DNA of 64,000 bases. Source: an uncultured Muribaculaceae bacterium (GTDB lineage: Bacteria; Bacteroidota; Bacteroidia; Bacteroidales; Muribaculaceae). The position numbers were made by a program, and so were the translations under genes. Below are positions 35,001-42,970 of this stretch, one piece after another. Every line of letters starts with the position of its first letter. Within the stretch, counting starts at the first letter, position 1. The stretch lies in contig CAJUSZ010000001.1 in the NCBI GenBank assembly GCA_910589425.1, positions 1 through 64,000 on the forward strand, given 5' to 3'. The notes under the pieces were generated by a model, which saw nothing but the letters and a program-made list of their open reading frames with translations, made no database searches and was not told the origin of the DNA.

Positions 35001-38000
35001 CAAGACTCCAGGAGAGGTTATCGTATGTTGAAAGATCGACATCGTTACGCATGTTGTTGCGTACCTCACCGTTTTTGAATCCCACATGAACAGATCGAAG
35101 CATCTTGCCTCTGGCCTCATTTGCAAATGATTTCAGACTCGGATAAAGGCCTGTGGTGAAGTCGAAGAATTCGGAATCGAGCTTTTCGGGTTTCACACCT
35201 CCTGTCAGTTCAGTTGTGGCGAGGCCGATCATCGCCGGATTGCCTGCGTTGCCCACTGCGCCGTCTACGTTGATGGATGAATCGTAGTAGTTGGACTCGG
35301 AGTTCCTGATAGCATCGGCATCACCTACGATTCCGCCGAGGGTAATGCCATCCTTCGATAGCATTGCCATGCCGTTGTTTACGCAGAATGCGATTCTTCC
35401 GTCTCCGTTCATGTAAGTGTTTGAACCGACGATACCGCCTACCGAGGCAACTCCCATAATGACTCCATTGTTTACGCAATTCTCAACGCGGCCGGAATTG
35501 TAGGCGGCTATACCGCCTGCATCCTTCTTGCCCGAGGCGTGGAGGACAACTTCGCCGTCATTCTGACATAACATGGTGGCACCGATATTATAGCCGACAA
35601 TACCAGCGGCTCCTGTGCCAGTGTTATTTGTGGTGTATACTCTTCCGGCGTTATAACACCCTTTGAGCGTTCCGCAGTCTCTGACAACACCAGCAATTCC
35701 GCCTCCATACGCGCCATAGCACGTAACGTCGGCATAGTTCTTGCAATTCTCTACTTTTCCGAGAAGTTGACCCACAATGGCTCCGCCATAATGATAAACT
35801 ATGATGGATGAGTTGTCGGCGATATTGATGTTTTTAAGCACACCCGTCTTACCTACAAGAGAGAACAGGGCGCCGTGCCAGTAATTGCCTGTTTTCTGAA
35901 GTACTCCGTTTGCGTTCAGATTCGCAGCCTTGATCGAGAGGTTATTGATAGTATGTCCATCTCCATCAAGTGTTCCGTCAAAAGTGTTAACCTGATTGTT
36001 GGCTCCCACACCATTGAAACCTGAGCCGGCAAAATCGATGTCTCCGGCCATTTTGAAGAAATCGCCTTCATGTCCCTGTGCGAAAGTGCCAACGGCAAGG
36101 TTGAGATTTTTCCAGTCTGCCACGGATTGAAGCAGATATGGATCAGACTCCGTGCCTTGTCCCTGATAGAGTTTGTCGGGAACGAGTCCGAGACGGTACA
36201 TCTTCAGACCATTATCCGGAGTGTAGGCCACAAGGACTTCATTGGAATATTGGTTTCCTGCGGTCAGCAGGTTGCCGGTTATGCTAATGTTGTCTGACTT
36301 CTCCGACGGATAGCCGTTTGAATCAAGCACGCCCCATTTCACAGGAGAATCAGCCTTGAGGGCGGCGGAACCTCTCATTTTTCCCAGCCATAGATCCGGT
36401 GGGAGAATCACTGTCGCGGCAGAGAGCCTCGCAGCCGGTTCGGTGTAATTGGCTTTCAATGTGGGGTAATATCCAGCGCTGGCAAACCATACATCGGAAG
36501 AAAACCCTGTAGGTAACGAGGCAGCCGTAAGGAATTGTGTTTTGCGGGCGTACGATGAGTTTTCAGAATGGTTTATCTGAGAGTCGGAATAAATGCAATC
36601 AAAAGTCTTTTCTTCTATTTCCGATTCGGATCCGTCCCATGTGCGTCCGTAGATTCCCTGTTTGGGGTTTTCGTTGGTAGTAAATACGAATCCGGAGTTA
36701 TAGCATCGTTCAACTTTGGATATTGAATTGAAATATGAACCTGCAGACGAGTTTACACGAGAAACAGATATGTAGCCGAACAGACCGCCTATGGCCGGCA
36801 TGGACGCGCTGACTGTTACCTGGCCGATCACGGATCCGGCGTTATAACAGTCTTTGACGTAGCTTTCCGTAATGTATGCGCAGAGCCCCCCGGCATAAGT
36901 GTTGACTTCCTCCTCGGTTGACAGCAGAGCCTGTACGACGCCGGTGTTAAACGAGCGTTCTATCGTGGCTCTGGAAGCAATGCAGACAAGTCCGCCGATA
37001 TTGCTCTGTCCGGTAAGGTCGCGTACTTCACCTGAGAAATAACATTCGCTTACAAGACCTTTGCCGTCGCCGAGTTTTGATGAGGCTGTGGCGGCGCAGA
37101 GTCCGGCTGCAGCGTGATAAGTGGAACTGTAAATTCCGTTGAGGATGACAGTCGCGGATGCATGACTGTTTCTGATGGCTCCTGCATTGAAGCCTACAGC
37201 GCCTCCTACCAGTCCCTTTCCTGATGCTGTGCCATAGAAACTTGAATTGCTTAAGGTGCCTTCAAGCTGTCCGATAAGTCCTCCGGTGGATTCACCGGTC
37301 GTGGATATTGTAGAATTCTCGATTTTTATTTCGTCGGCTTTTCCCCGCATAATTCCTGCGAGAACTCCGATATTCTTTCCTGAACCTGTTACGGATGCAC
37401 CTGAAATATTCAATTGGCGCACATGTCCTGATTCTCCGATTACGCCGAATAATCCAGCTGAAGTTGCGCCGGCGGCATGATATGTAAGATTCTTAATCGC
37501 ATGGCCATTCCCCTGGAAAGTCCCGTTAAATGGCGTGGACTCAGATCCTATGGCTGTGAACGAACGGTCTGCCGTCGCCATGTCGATGTCAGTGTTCAGC
37601 ATGAAGCTGTATCCGCTGAAATCATTGCCTTCCTCGACTTTCTGGGAAAGCAACAGCAGATGTTGCGGATTGGAAATGACATAAGGGTCTTCCGGCGTTC
37701 CTCTGCCTCCCCATTCTGCTGAAATAGGAGCGGGATATGTGAGCTTGTAGTCAGTGGTGATCTCCGTTGACTCAAGCATATAGGCTGCGCCGACCCCTTT
37801 GATCGCGGCTGTCCAGGGATTGATCTCCATTCCGAAGGAAGTGGCGGTTCCTGTTACATTGCCCGAATAATTGATAAGCTGCTGCTTTGTTCCGTTGACG
37901 TTTACCTCTTCAATGGGATAACATATAACCGGGCCAGCCTGTGCCGTATAGAGTTTCTGCGGAGTGATCTTGATGGTTCTTGATGGCGTGAGAGTTCCAA

Positions 38001-38895
38001 CAATCACATTGTTATATCCGAGGAGACTGAAGATATTGACGGTATTGGCGTTTTCCTGTTCGATAGCACCCAAGAGAGATGTGCAATCCTGCTCGCGCGG
38101 GCCGGTAGTCTTTACGGTTGAGTTAGGCACAAGCCACTTGCTTGATGTGAAGACCGCGACGGCATATCCTGCATATTGGCCGGATTTCGCAAATATGCCC
38201 CAGCCACCGAAGGAAATATTCCCAGTTTCGTCGAAATATCCCACAACAGTGCCGTTCGGGTCATATTTGTTGCCATCCACAGGGCAGATATAAAGATCTC
38301 CCCATTTACTGTTGGCGAATATCTTTTGGGAGGCGATCGAGACAATACCTTCTGACTCATTTACATCGACAGTTATCGATGATGAGAGCCCATATATGCC
38401 TTTCACCGTAAACTGCGCCGGGGCGCTGGATATGAGGGTGAACGACAATTGCTGGGCATCGTAGAGTCCGTCATTTTTGATATCTTTCGCAAACATCACA
38501 CTGGAAGTGATATTGCCTTTGACTCGCTTTTTACTGCTGCGGACGGTGCTGGAAAGTAAAGATGATTCAGTCCAGTGCCCTTTGATAAGATTCATCTCTT
38601 TTTCCGCACTTTTGATGTTTATAAGTGTTGCCGGCTCGCCGGGAGATGGAATTCTTGATGAGATCGCTTCATCTAAATCGCGCTCTTGCTGGATCAATTT
38701 AGATGAATTGCTGGTTGGCGACTGGTGTTTGTTGCCGGTCTCAGCTGATTTGATGTCGGTTTGCCTGACCCGTTTTTGGGATGCGATGGTATCCCACGGG
38801 ACTTTACTAATCCCGGCATTGGCTTCAGCCGTGGGAAAAAACAAAGCACCCGCAAGCACGACCATGGCAATCAGGCGTGAATTGAAGTGTAACAT
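32026..38895 (-). CDS. Giant secreted GLUG-repeat and Ig-like protein
   Basis: The 2289-residue protein has a signal peptide (about 1-26, FPTAEANA). Three large blocks begin near residues 394, 908 and 1350. Each opens with a GTxxDPYxI segment, then a DIDF/ADxDF strand and an FxGxFxGxGHTIxNL motif, followed by many GLUG-type strands (GGLVG, GGIAG, NxGxV spaced about 20-30). Two BIG2-like Ig domains follow (about 2065-2145 and 2150-2225, each with the hallmarks TAIxL and TATTxNGL). The C-terminal 60 residues (ADGREIKSVIYHTADGK to DKIIYSGK) resemble a degenerate sorting domain. GLUG proteins are adhesin- or IgA-protease-like surface proteins. No peptidase domain is seen, so adhesion or matrix binding is likely. 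Confidence 0.85.
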   Translation of the reverse strand: MLHFNSRLIAMVVLAGALFFPTAEANAGISKVPWDTIASQKRVRQTDIKSAETGNKHQSPTSNSSKLIQQERDLDEAISSRIPSPGEPATLINIKSAEKEMNLIKGHWTESSLLSSTVRSSKKRVKGNITSSVMFAKDIKNDGLYDAQQLSFTLISSAPAQFTVKGIYGLSSSITVDVNESEGIVSIASQKIFANSKWGDLYICPVDGNKYDPNGTVVGYFDETGNISFGGWGIFAKSGQYAGYAVAVFTSSKWLVPNSTVKTTGPREQDCTSLLGAIEQENANTVNIFSLLGYNNVIVGTLTPSRTIKITPQKLYTAQAGPVICYPIEEVNVNGTKQQLINYSGNVTGTATSFGMEINPWTAAIKGVGAAYMLESTEITTDYKLTYPAPISAEWGGRGTPEDPYVISNPQHLLLLSQKVEEGNDFSGYSFMLNTDIDMATADRSFTAIGSESTPFNGTFQGNGHAIKNLTYHAAGATSAGLFGVIGESGHVRQLNISGASVTGSGKNIGVLAGIMRGKADEIKIENSTISTTGESTGGLIGQLEGTLSNSSFYGTASGKGLVGGAVGFNAGAIRNSHASATVILNGIYSSTYHAAAGLCAATASSKLGDGKGLVSECYFSGEVRDLTGQSNIGGLVCIASRATIERSFNTGVVQALLSTEEEVNTYAGGLCAYITESYVKDCYNAGSVIGQVTVSASMPAIGGLFGYISVSRVNSSAGSYFNSISKVERCYNSGFVFTTNENPKQGIYGRTWDGSESEIEEKTFDCIYSDSQINHSENSSYARKTQFLTAASLPTGFSSDVWFASAGYYPTLKANYTEPAARLSAATVILPPDLWLGKMRGSAALKADSPVKWGVLDSNGYPSEKSDNISITGNLLTAGNQYSNEVLVAYTPDNGLKMYRLGLVPDKLYQGQGTESDPYLLQSVADWKNLNLAVGTFAQGHEGDFFKMAGDIDFAGSGFNGVGANNQVNTFDGTLDGDGHTINNLSIKAANLNANGVLQKTGNYWHGALFSLVGKTGVLKNINIADNSSIIVYHYGGAIVGQLLGKVENCKNYADVTCYGAYGGGIAGVVRDCGTLKGCYNAGRVYTTNNTGTGAAGIVGYNIGATMLCQNDGEVVLHASGKKDAGGIAAYNSGRVENCVNNGVIMGVASVGGIVGSNTYMNGDGRIAFCVNNGMAMLSKDGITLGGIVGDADAIRNSESNYYDSSINVDGAVGNAGNPAMIGLATTELTGGVKPEKLDSEFFDFTTGLYPSLKSFANEARGKMLRSVHVGFKNGEVRNNMRNDVDLSTYDNLSWSLDGQTSSSSYFSIDNNRLKVTIPTDMNMGSATLNAKIGDNIVKSFDLKAIPVFLSGEGTSDSPYLINNTEDFVKLASFVNTTGNDYKGVSFRLTNDLDFGGQTITMIAGAPVGKANERKFQGIFDGDGKTIKNFVYEYAGQTTAVYNGNDKIGIIGILGEAGILRNLTSEGRFKGMRMVGGLVGELYGRVENCVNRTSVTVTGSEGGGGITGKAHPGAHIENCVNHGDVTGSTAYGTAGIAGYCLENIDIIGCVNEGTITGEASAKSIGGIAGRTGGRIYDCVNRGKIISLAKFSTSPTTSFGGIGGMPTAASDIRRCVNEVEINLPNSLMVGGIIGGSSSNRTETMTLTVDSCINKGNITALGTVGGVFGMVPAGTVITASSNMGDINTTYEGSTFKKVGATASGYSGYAGGFAGYVNSRDADFARTRISDCFNNGNVTNQMAFTGGFTAYIGSSAIVESCYNTGNVRSFGLNPAVAGDFSCYQVGGFVGDLYGSIVRCWNSGSVEGDGHDTGGLAGLAGTNALIESCVNTGAVKITSSAANKGLSFHPVAGGIQGRANASKTLNSINFGDVSAPDRVAGLVSMLFIGSPKTELRNSYTCSRLENTGSTTYASNIGNYQLKDTVNGYPELENLFYLKGQNPNIQDNIIDRQPSVKAADRNGIAEALNGDEFYECTAGLPMVKGLKDAGAVHILAAGIGFSNESDTDTNVTGIVRLSSLPELQWSGSDGMEISGNMAIPRKTGEHWLKVTTTDGSRESIFNLTVTKASDAVMPTAIVLDKTEVEASIDDVVKIKATLSPDNVTEDESVVSWTSTDDDVCSVDNGAVTCKSPGTAAITATTVNGLSATCIVTVRSILPTAIFLNEHTHSANIGETFTLIATLEPENCTNRIIQWSSSDKDICTVDDKGMVTILATGEATVTATTANGLTDSCDITGLSGVGAIYADGREIKSVIYHTADGKVTATPENGELYVVKYIFTDGSSRFDKIIYSGK

Positions 38896-38973
38896 GATAA
38901 AATAGGTTATGTTTAGTATAGATTCACAAGATCACACTATGAGTATAAATCAGGGGAAACATATAGTATGTTG

Positions 38974-38981
38974 CAAAATTA
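38974..38981 (-). promoter_or_regulatory. -7 box of the giant GLUG gene
   Basis: The minus strand reads TAATTTTG (38981-38974). The best -33 is CTTG at 39004-39001 (spacer 19, 3 of 4). The leader to the ATG at 38895 would be about 75 nt. Confidence 0.55.
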
Positions 38982-39195
38982 CGAAAAAATATCTAATAAT
39001 CAAGCAAAAAGAACAATAAAACAAGGAATTGTTTTTCGGGGGGGGTAATATGTTGGTGTTCAGCTACATAAATATAAAATCATGTTGTGGTATTGAAAGC
39101 CTGACAACAAAACTTATCCAATAGGCTTTATTATTAAACAGGCTCTTGATTTATGGGAAACTCGGCAACGTGAATCTGATTGTGAAAAGTCTTTC

Positions 39196-39226
39196 ATTGC
39201 ACAATCGGTAAAAATTTGTAATTTTG
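39196..39226 (+). promoter_or_regulatory. Promoter of the S1/P1 nuclease gene
   Basis: ATTG at 39196-39199 (3 of 4), a 19-nt spacer and TAATTTTG at 39219-39226. The ATG at 39253 is 27 nt past the box. Confidence 0.65.
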
Positions 39227-39252
39227 TGATTAATTAAACCTAAACAGACTCA

Positions 39253-40083
39253 ATGAAAATAAATATAAAGCTTTTATTTTTATCGGTAGCTATGTCTGTT
39301 ACCGCGATTCCTGCATTCGGCTGGGGGCAGAAAGGTCATGACGCCACAGTTGCAATAGCAGAAAGACATCTGACTCCTGCCACTCGTCAGGCACTCTCGG
39401 AAATGTTCGACGGGCGTTCGCTTGTATATTGGGCCAATTGGCTTGATGACGCTTCCAACACATCGGATTACGCCTATTCAAAGACTTGGCATTACAAGAA
39501 TATTGACGAAGGAGTCGACTATGATTCTGCTCCATTGCTTGAGTCCGGTGATATTGTCAGAGCGATTTCCGACCAGATCGGTGTGGCTCGCAATCCCTCA
39601 TCAACTTTAGAGCAGAAACGGCTTGCAGTGAAGATGCTAATTCATCTTTTGGGAGACATCCATCAGCCGATGCACATGGGGCATGCTTCCGACCGTGGAG
39701 CAAATAATGTTAAGGTGCGTTTTTTTGACGAGCCGACCAATCTTCACAGTGTATGGGACACCAGTCTACCGGAAGCTGCACATAAGTGGAGCTATACTGA
39801 ATGGGCAGACCAGATAGACCGTGATGCCACATTGCCAGAGAGTAAAATCCTATATGGGACACCGTCGGATTGGGGAAAGGAAACTTTCAATGTATGCACA
39901 CGTGTGTATAATGAAACTCCGGCAGACAGTAATCTTTCCTACGATTACGTTTCAAAATGGACTCCGACAATTGAACGTCAGATCCGTAAAGGTGGACTCA
40001 GGCTCGCGGATATTCTCAACACCCTGTTTGATGACGGCTACACAACAAAGACAGACGCATTCAAGAATATACCCCGTAAATAG
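39253..40083 (+). CDS. Secreted S1/P1-type zinc nuclease
   Basis: These enzymes degrade single-stranded DNA and RNA with a three-zinc cluster. The 276-residue protein has a signal peptide (about 1-23, IPAFG), and the mature N-terminal Trp (WGQKGH) is a zinc ligand in this family. Other expected ligands are the His/Asp set WLDDAS, KTWHYKNID, LIHLLGDIHQPMHMG and NLHSVWDT. All are present, so it should be active. It is released to the periplasm or outside, where it could scavenge nucleotides. It is followed by the HsdR_N gene after 3 nt. Confidence 0.94.
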   Translation: MKINIKLLFLSVAMSVTAIPAFGWGQKGHDATVAIAERHLTPATRQALSEMFDGRSLVYWANWLDDASNTSDYAYSKTWHYKNIDEGVDYDSAPLLESGDIVRAISDQIGVARNPSSTLEQKRLAVKMLIHLLGDIHQPMHMGHASDRGANNVKVRFFDEPTNLHSVWDTSLPEAAHKWSYTEWADQIDRDATLPESKILYGTPSDWGKETFNVCTRVYNETPADSNLSYDYVSKWTPTIERQIRKGGLRLADILNTLFDDGYTTKTDAFKNIPRK

Positions 40084-40086
40084 TTT

Positions 40087-40602
40087 ATGTCAGACAATAA
40101 GGATGTCGGTCTGCCCGAGGATGGATTTGAACTCCCACGGCTCGCTTTGCCGGAAGTGAAGCTTCGCATCGAAGTTGACGACTCAGGACTAAAGGTATTC
40201 GATCCTTTGCGGAAAAAATTCGTGGCATTGACGCCGGAGGAATACGTGAGGCAGCATTTTGTTGACTGGCTCAATAAAACTAAAGGTTACCCACAGAGTC
40301 TCATTGTCAATGAACTCGCGATAAAAGTCAACGGACGCCGACGCCGATGTGATACCGTGGCATTCTCCCCCGAAGGAGAACCCTTGCTTGTGGTGGAATA
40401 TAAAGCACCGTCCGTGAATGTATCCCAGACTGTTTTTGATCAGATTGTCAGATACAACATGGCTCTCAGGGCACGCTATCTTGCCGTCAGCAACGGTATG
40501 TGTCATTATTGCTGCCGGATTGACTATCACCAGTCAACATACAATTTCATACCCGAGATACCAGATTACACTCAATTACGTTCTATCCATTCAGAAAACT
40601 GA
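40087..40602 (+). CDS. Stand-alone HsdR N-terminal-type PD-(D/E)XK nuclease
   Basis: The 171-residue protein matches the N-terminal endonuclease domain of type I restriction HsdR subunits but has no helicase, HsdM or HsdS partner. The catalytic region reads RRRCDTVAFSPEGE followed by LLVVEYKAPS (about residues 82-108): the metal-binding Asp and the ExK pair are intact. A Cys-rich stretch (GMCHYCCRID, about 137-146) lies near the C-terminus. Such proteins are widespread in Bacteroidetes and their function is unknown. The start is 3 nt past the S1/P1 stop, and a helicase gene follows 15 nt later, suggesting one operon. Confidence 0.85.
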   Translation: MSDNKDVGLPEDGFELPRLALPEVKLRIEVDDSGLKVFDPLRKKFVALTPEEYVRQHFVDWLNKTKGYPQSLIVNELAIKVNGRRRRCDTVAFSPEGEPLLVVEYKAPSVNVSQTVFDQIVRYNMALRARYLAVSNGMCHYCCRIDYHQSTYNFIPEIPDYTQLRSIHSEN

Positions 40603-40617
40603 TCTTTCCAATAAAGA

Positions 40618-42957
40618 ATGAAGCAAGACATGGACGACCCTGATTTTTCATATCTTGATCTGCTCAATCCTCAGCAGCGGGAGGCCGTGGTATATCACGG
40701 TGGCCCGTCGCTTGTCATAGCCGGTGCCGGATCAGGCAAGACCCGGGTGCTGACATATAAGATTGTGGATCTTCTGAACCATGGATTTGAACCGTTCCGT
40801 ATTCTGGCTCTTACTTTTACGAACAAGGCTGCCAGAGAGATGAAAGAGCGTGTGGCAGCTGCGGTAGGGCAAAAAATTGCCTCACGAATATGGATGGGAA
40901 CTTTCCACTCAGTGTTTCTGAGAATACTACGCACTCATGCCGATCTTCTTGGTTTCAGGCATGATTTCACCATCTATGATTCAGCTGATTCCAAAGCTCT
41001 TATCAAGACCATACTGAAGGATATGTCGCTTGATGAGAAGACATATAAGCCTGCAACCATATCGTCGATAATATCCAATGCGAAAAACGCACTGATCTAT
41101 CCTGAAGCTTATCTGTCGGATAAAAGCAGTATGGAAAGCGACAGGCGTGCGAACAGGCCGATGACGGGTTATGTCTATTCCACTTATGTAAAGAGATGTA
41201 AAAGTTCCTCGGCAATGGACTTTGATGACATACTCTATTACATGAATGTGCTTCTGAGGGACAATCCGGATATTTGCCGACACTATCAGGAGTTTTTCAG
41301 ATATATACTTGTGGATGAGTATCAGGATACGAATTTCGCCCAGCATCTGATCATAAAAAGCCTTGCGGGTGAAAATCAGTCGGTATGCGTGGTTGGCGAT
41401 GATGCACAGAGCATATACTCATTCAGAGGGGCAAATATAGCCAATATACTGAACCTCAATGAAAGCTTCCGCGGATTGAAAGTTTTTAAACTTGAGAGGA
41501 ATTACCGCTCCACCCAAAACATCATCAATGCGGCCGGCAGCCTTATCGCGAAAAATACAAGGCAGATGAGGAAGCAGGTCTACAGCGAGAATGAGCCAGG
41601 AGAGAGAATAGATGTTACAGGAACTTACAGCGACCTCGAAGAGGCTTTTCTTGTTGCCAATAAGATTTCTCAGACACAACTGACTTATCATGACTCGCTT
41701 GATGACTATGCGATTCTTTATCGCACGAACGCACAGAGCCGTCAGCTTGAGGAGTCCCTGCGCAAAAGAAGCATTCCGTATCGTATCTACGGTGGTTTGT
41801 CATTCTATCAGCGGAAGGAGGTCAAGGACGCGATCTGCTATTTCAGACTTTCTGTAAATCCAGATGATGACGAAGCGCTGAGAAGAGTGATTAATTTTCC
41901 TGTGCGGGGCATAGGGGAGACAACAATGGGGAAACTCATCCACGCTGCCATTGAATCCGGAAAAAGTCTGTGGAATGTCATAAAGGATCCTGAATCGGCA
42001 GGCGTCTCTCTGAATAAAGGCACACTCAGGAAACTTGATGGTTTCCAAAGCCTGATACAGACATTTCATGACCATAATCTCGTGGGATATGATGCCCACA
42101 AGCTCGGGGAGGAAATATTCACGTCTACCGGGTTGATTTCGATGTATGCATCCGACAAGACTCCCGAGTCAATCAGCAAGAGGGAAAACCTTGAGGAGAT
42201 ACTCTCGGGCTTGAACGATTTTGTAGAGGCTGGCATTGAGTCGGGGGATGAGAATGTAGGCATGGCCGACTTCCTTGCCGAGGTGTCGCTTGCCACAGAT
42301 CTTGATGAAAAGGATGATTCGGATGGGGCCAAAGTTACCCTGATGACAGTCCACGCGGCAAAAGGACTGGAGTTTTCCCATGTCTTTATCGTCGGGGTCG
42401 AGGAGGAACTTTTCCCATCATCGATGAGCATGGATTCATTCGATCAGATAGAGGAGGAGCGACGTCTCCTTTATGTAGCCATGACTCGTGCGAAACAGAC
42501 ATGTTCAATGACATTCGCAAAGAGCCGTTTCCGCAACGGGCAGAGTATGCTGACCCGTCCATCCCGGTTTCTCAATGACATAGACAGGCGTTATTTGCGG
42601 TTGGAATCATCGCAGAAGATCGGAGGAACATCTGAAACATTTGTCAATCCTCTCGCTAACTACCGTTCATCCCAGCGTAGAATCCCGTCTGACAATGGAG
42701 TTAGATCTTCCGGAATATTTGTCAGCAAGCGTCCGGCGTCTACTCCCATGCAATCTGGATCCCAGCCATCTTCAGCTGGTCTGCATTCAGTGGATGATGT
42801 TGCCGTAGGCGACAGAATCAGCCATTCGAGATTCGGAACGGGAACGATAATCTCTGTCGGAGATCTGCAGGGAGAACCGTCTATTACAGCTGAATTTGAC
42901 AATGTAGGCGTCAAAAAGCTATTGTTAAAGTTCGCGAGATTTACGATACACAAATAA
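40618..42957 (+). CDS. pcrA: PcrA/UvrD-like superfamily 1 helicase
   Basis: This ATP-dependent 3'-5' DNA helicase acts in repair and replication-conflict removal. The 779-residue protein has motif I (AGAGSGKTRVL near 38-48), motif Ia (LTFTNKAAREMKERV), the DEYQDTN box of motif II, GDDAQSIYSFRGA of motif III, motif V/VI (TVHAAKGLEFSHVFIVG and EERRLLYVAMTRAK). The C-terminal domain (about 725-779, SHSRFGTGTIIS) is the Tudor-like RNA-polymerase-binding fold of PcrA. There is no exonuclease domain, so this is not RecB or AddA. It may be co-transcribed with the two nuclease genes upstream. Confidence 0.95.
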   Translation: MKQDMDDPDFSYLDLLNPQQREAVVYHGGPSLVIAGAGSGKTRVLTYKIVDLLNHGFEPFRILALTFTNKAAREMKERVAAAVGQKIASRIWMGTFHSVFLRILRTHADLLGFRHDFTIYDSADSKALIKTILKDMSLDEKTYKPATISSIISNAKNALIYPEAYLSDKSSMESDRRANRPMTGYVYSTYVKRCKSSSAMDFDDILYYMNVLLRDNPDICRHYQEFFRYILVDEYQDTNFAQHLIIKSLAGENQSVCVVGDDAQSIYSFRGANIANILNLNESFRGLKVFKLERNYRSTQNIINAAGSLIAKNTRQMRKQVYSENEPGERIDVTGTYSDLEEAFLVANKISQTQLTYHDSLDDYAILYRTNAQSRQLEESLRKRSIPYRIYGGLSFYQRKEVKDAICYFRLSVNPDDDEALRRVINFPVRGIGETTMGKLIHAAIESGKSLWNVIKDPESAGVSLNKGTLRKLDGFQSLIQTFHDHNLVGYDAHKLGEEIFTSTGLISMYASDKTPESISKRENLEEILSGLNDFVEAGIESGDENVGMADFLAEVSLATDLDEKDDSDGAKVTLMTVHAAKGLEFSHVFIVGVEEELFPSSMSMDSFDQIEEERRLLYVAMTRAKQTCSMTFAKSRFRNGQSMLTRPSRFLNDIDRRYLRLESSQKIGGTSETFVNPLANYRSSQRRIPSDNGVRSSGIFVSKRPASTPMQSGSQPSSAGLHSVDDVAVGDRISHSRFGTGTIISVGDLQGEPSITAEFDNVGVKKLLLKFARFTIHK

Positions 42958-42970
42958 ACCAATAAATGAT

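Larger units (their letters stand above)
38896..39252. other. 357-bp intergenic region with a G8 tract
   Basis: This is the longest gene-free stretch of the window, between divergent genes. It holds the two promoters listed, a run of eight G (39038-39045), an AAAACAA/TTGTTTT hairpin just before it, and a weak AAGCCT/AGGCTT hairpin near 39100-39130. I see no ORF beyond about 25 codons and no tRNA. Confidence 0.7.

Noticed and set aside
33000..37600. Dense repeated motifs that could suggest a repeat array or mobile element
   Set aside because: They encode in-frame GLUG strands of one protein and vary in sequence.
39053..39130. 24-codon ORF after the G8 tract
   Set aside because: No homology and no promoter at a suitable distance; length is expected by chance.
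40087..40602. Remnant of a type I restriction system
   Set aside because: The protein is complete as a stand-alone domain with intact catalytic residues, and no HsdM, HsdS or HsdR helicase fragments flank it.
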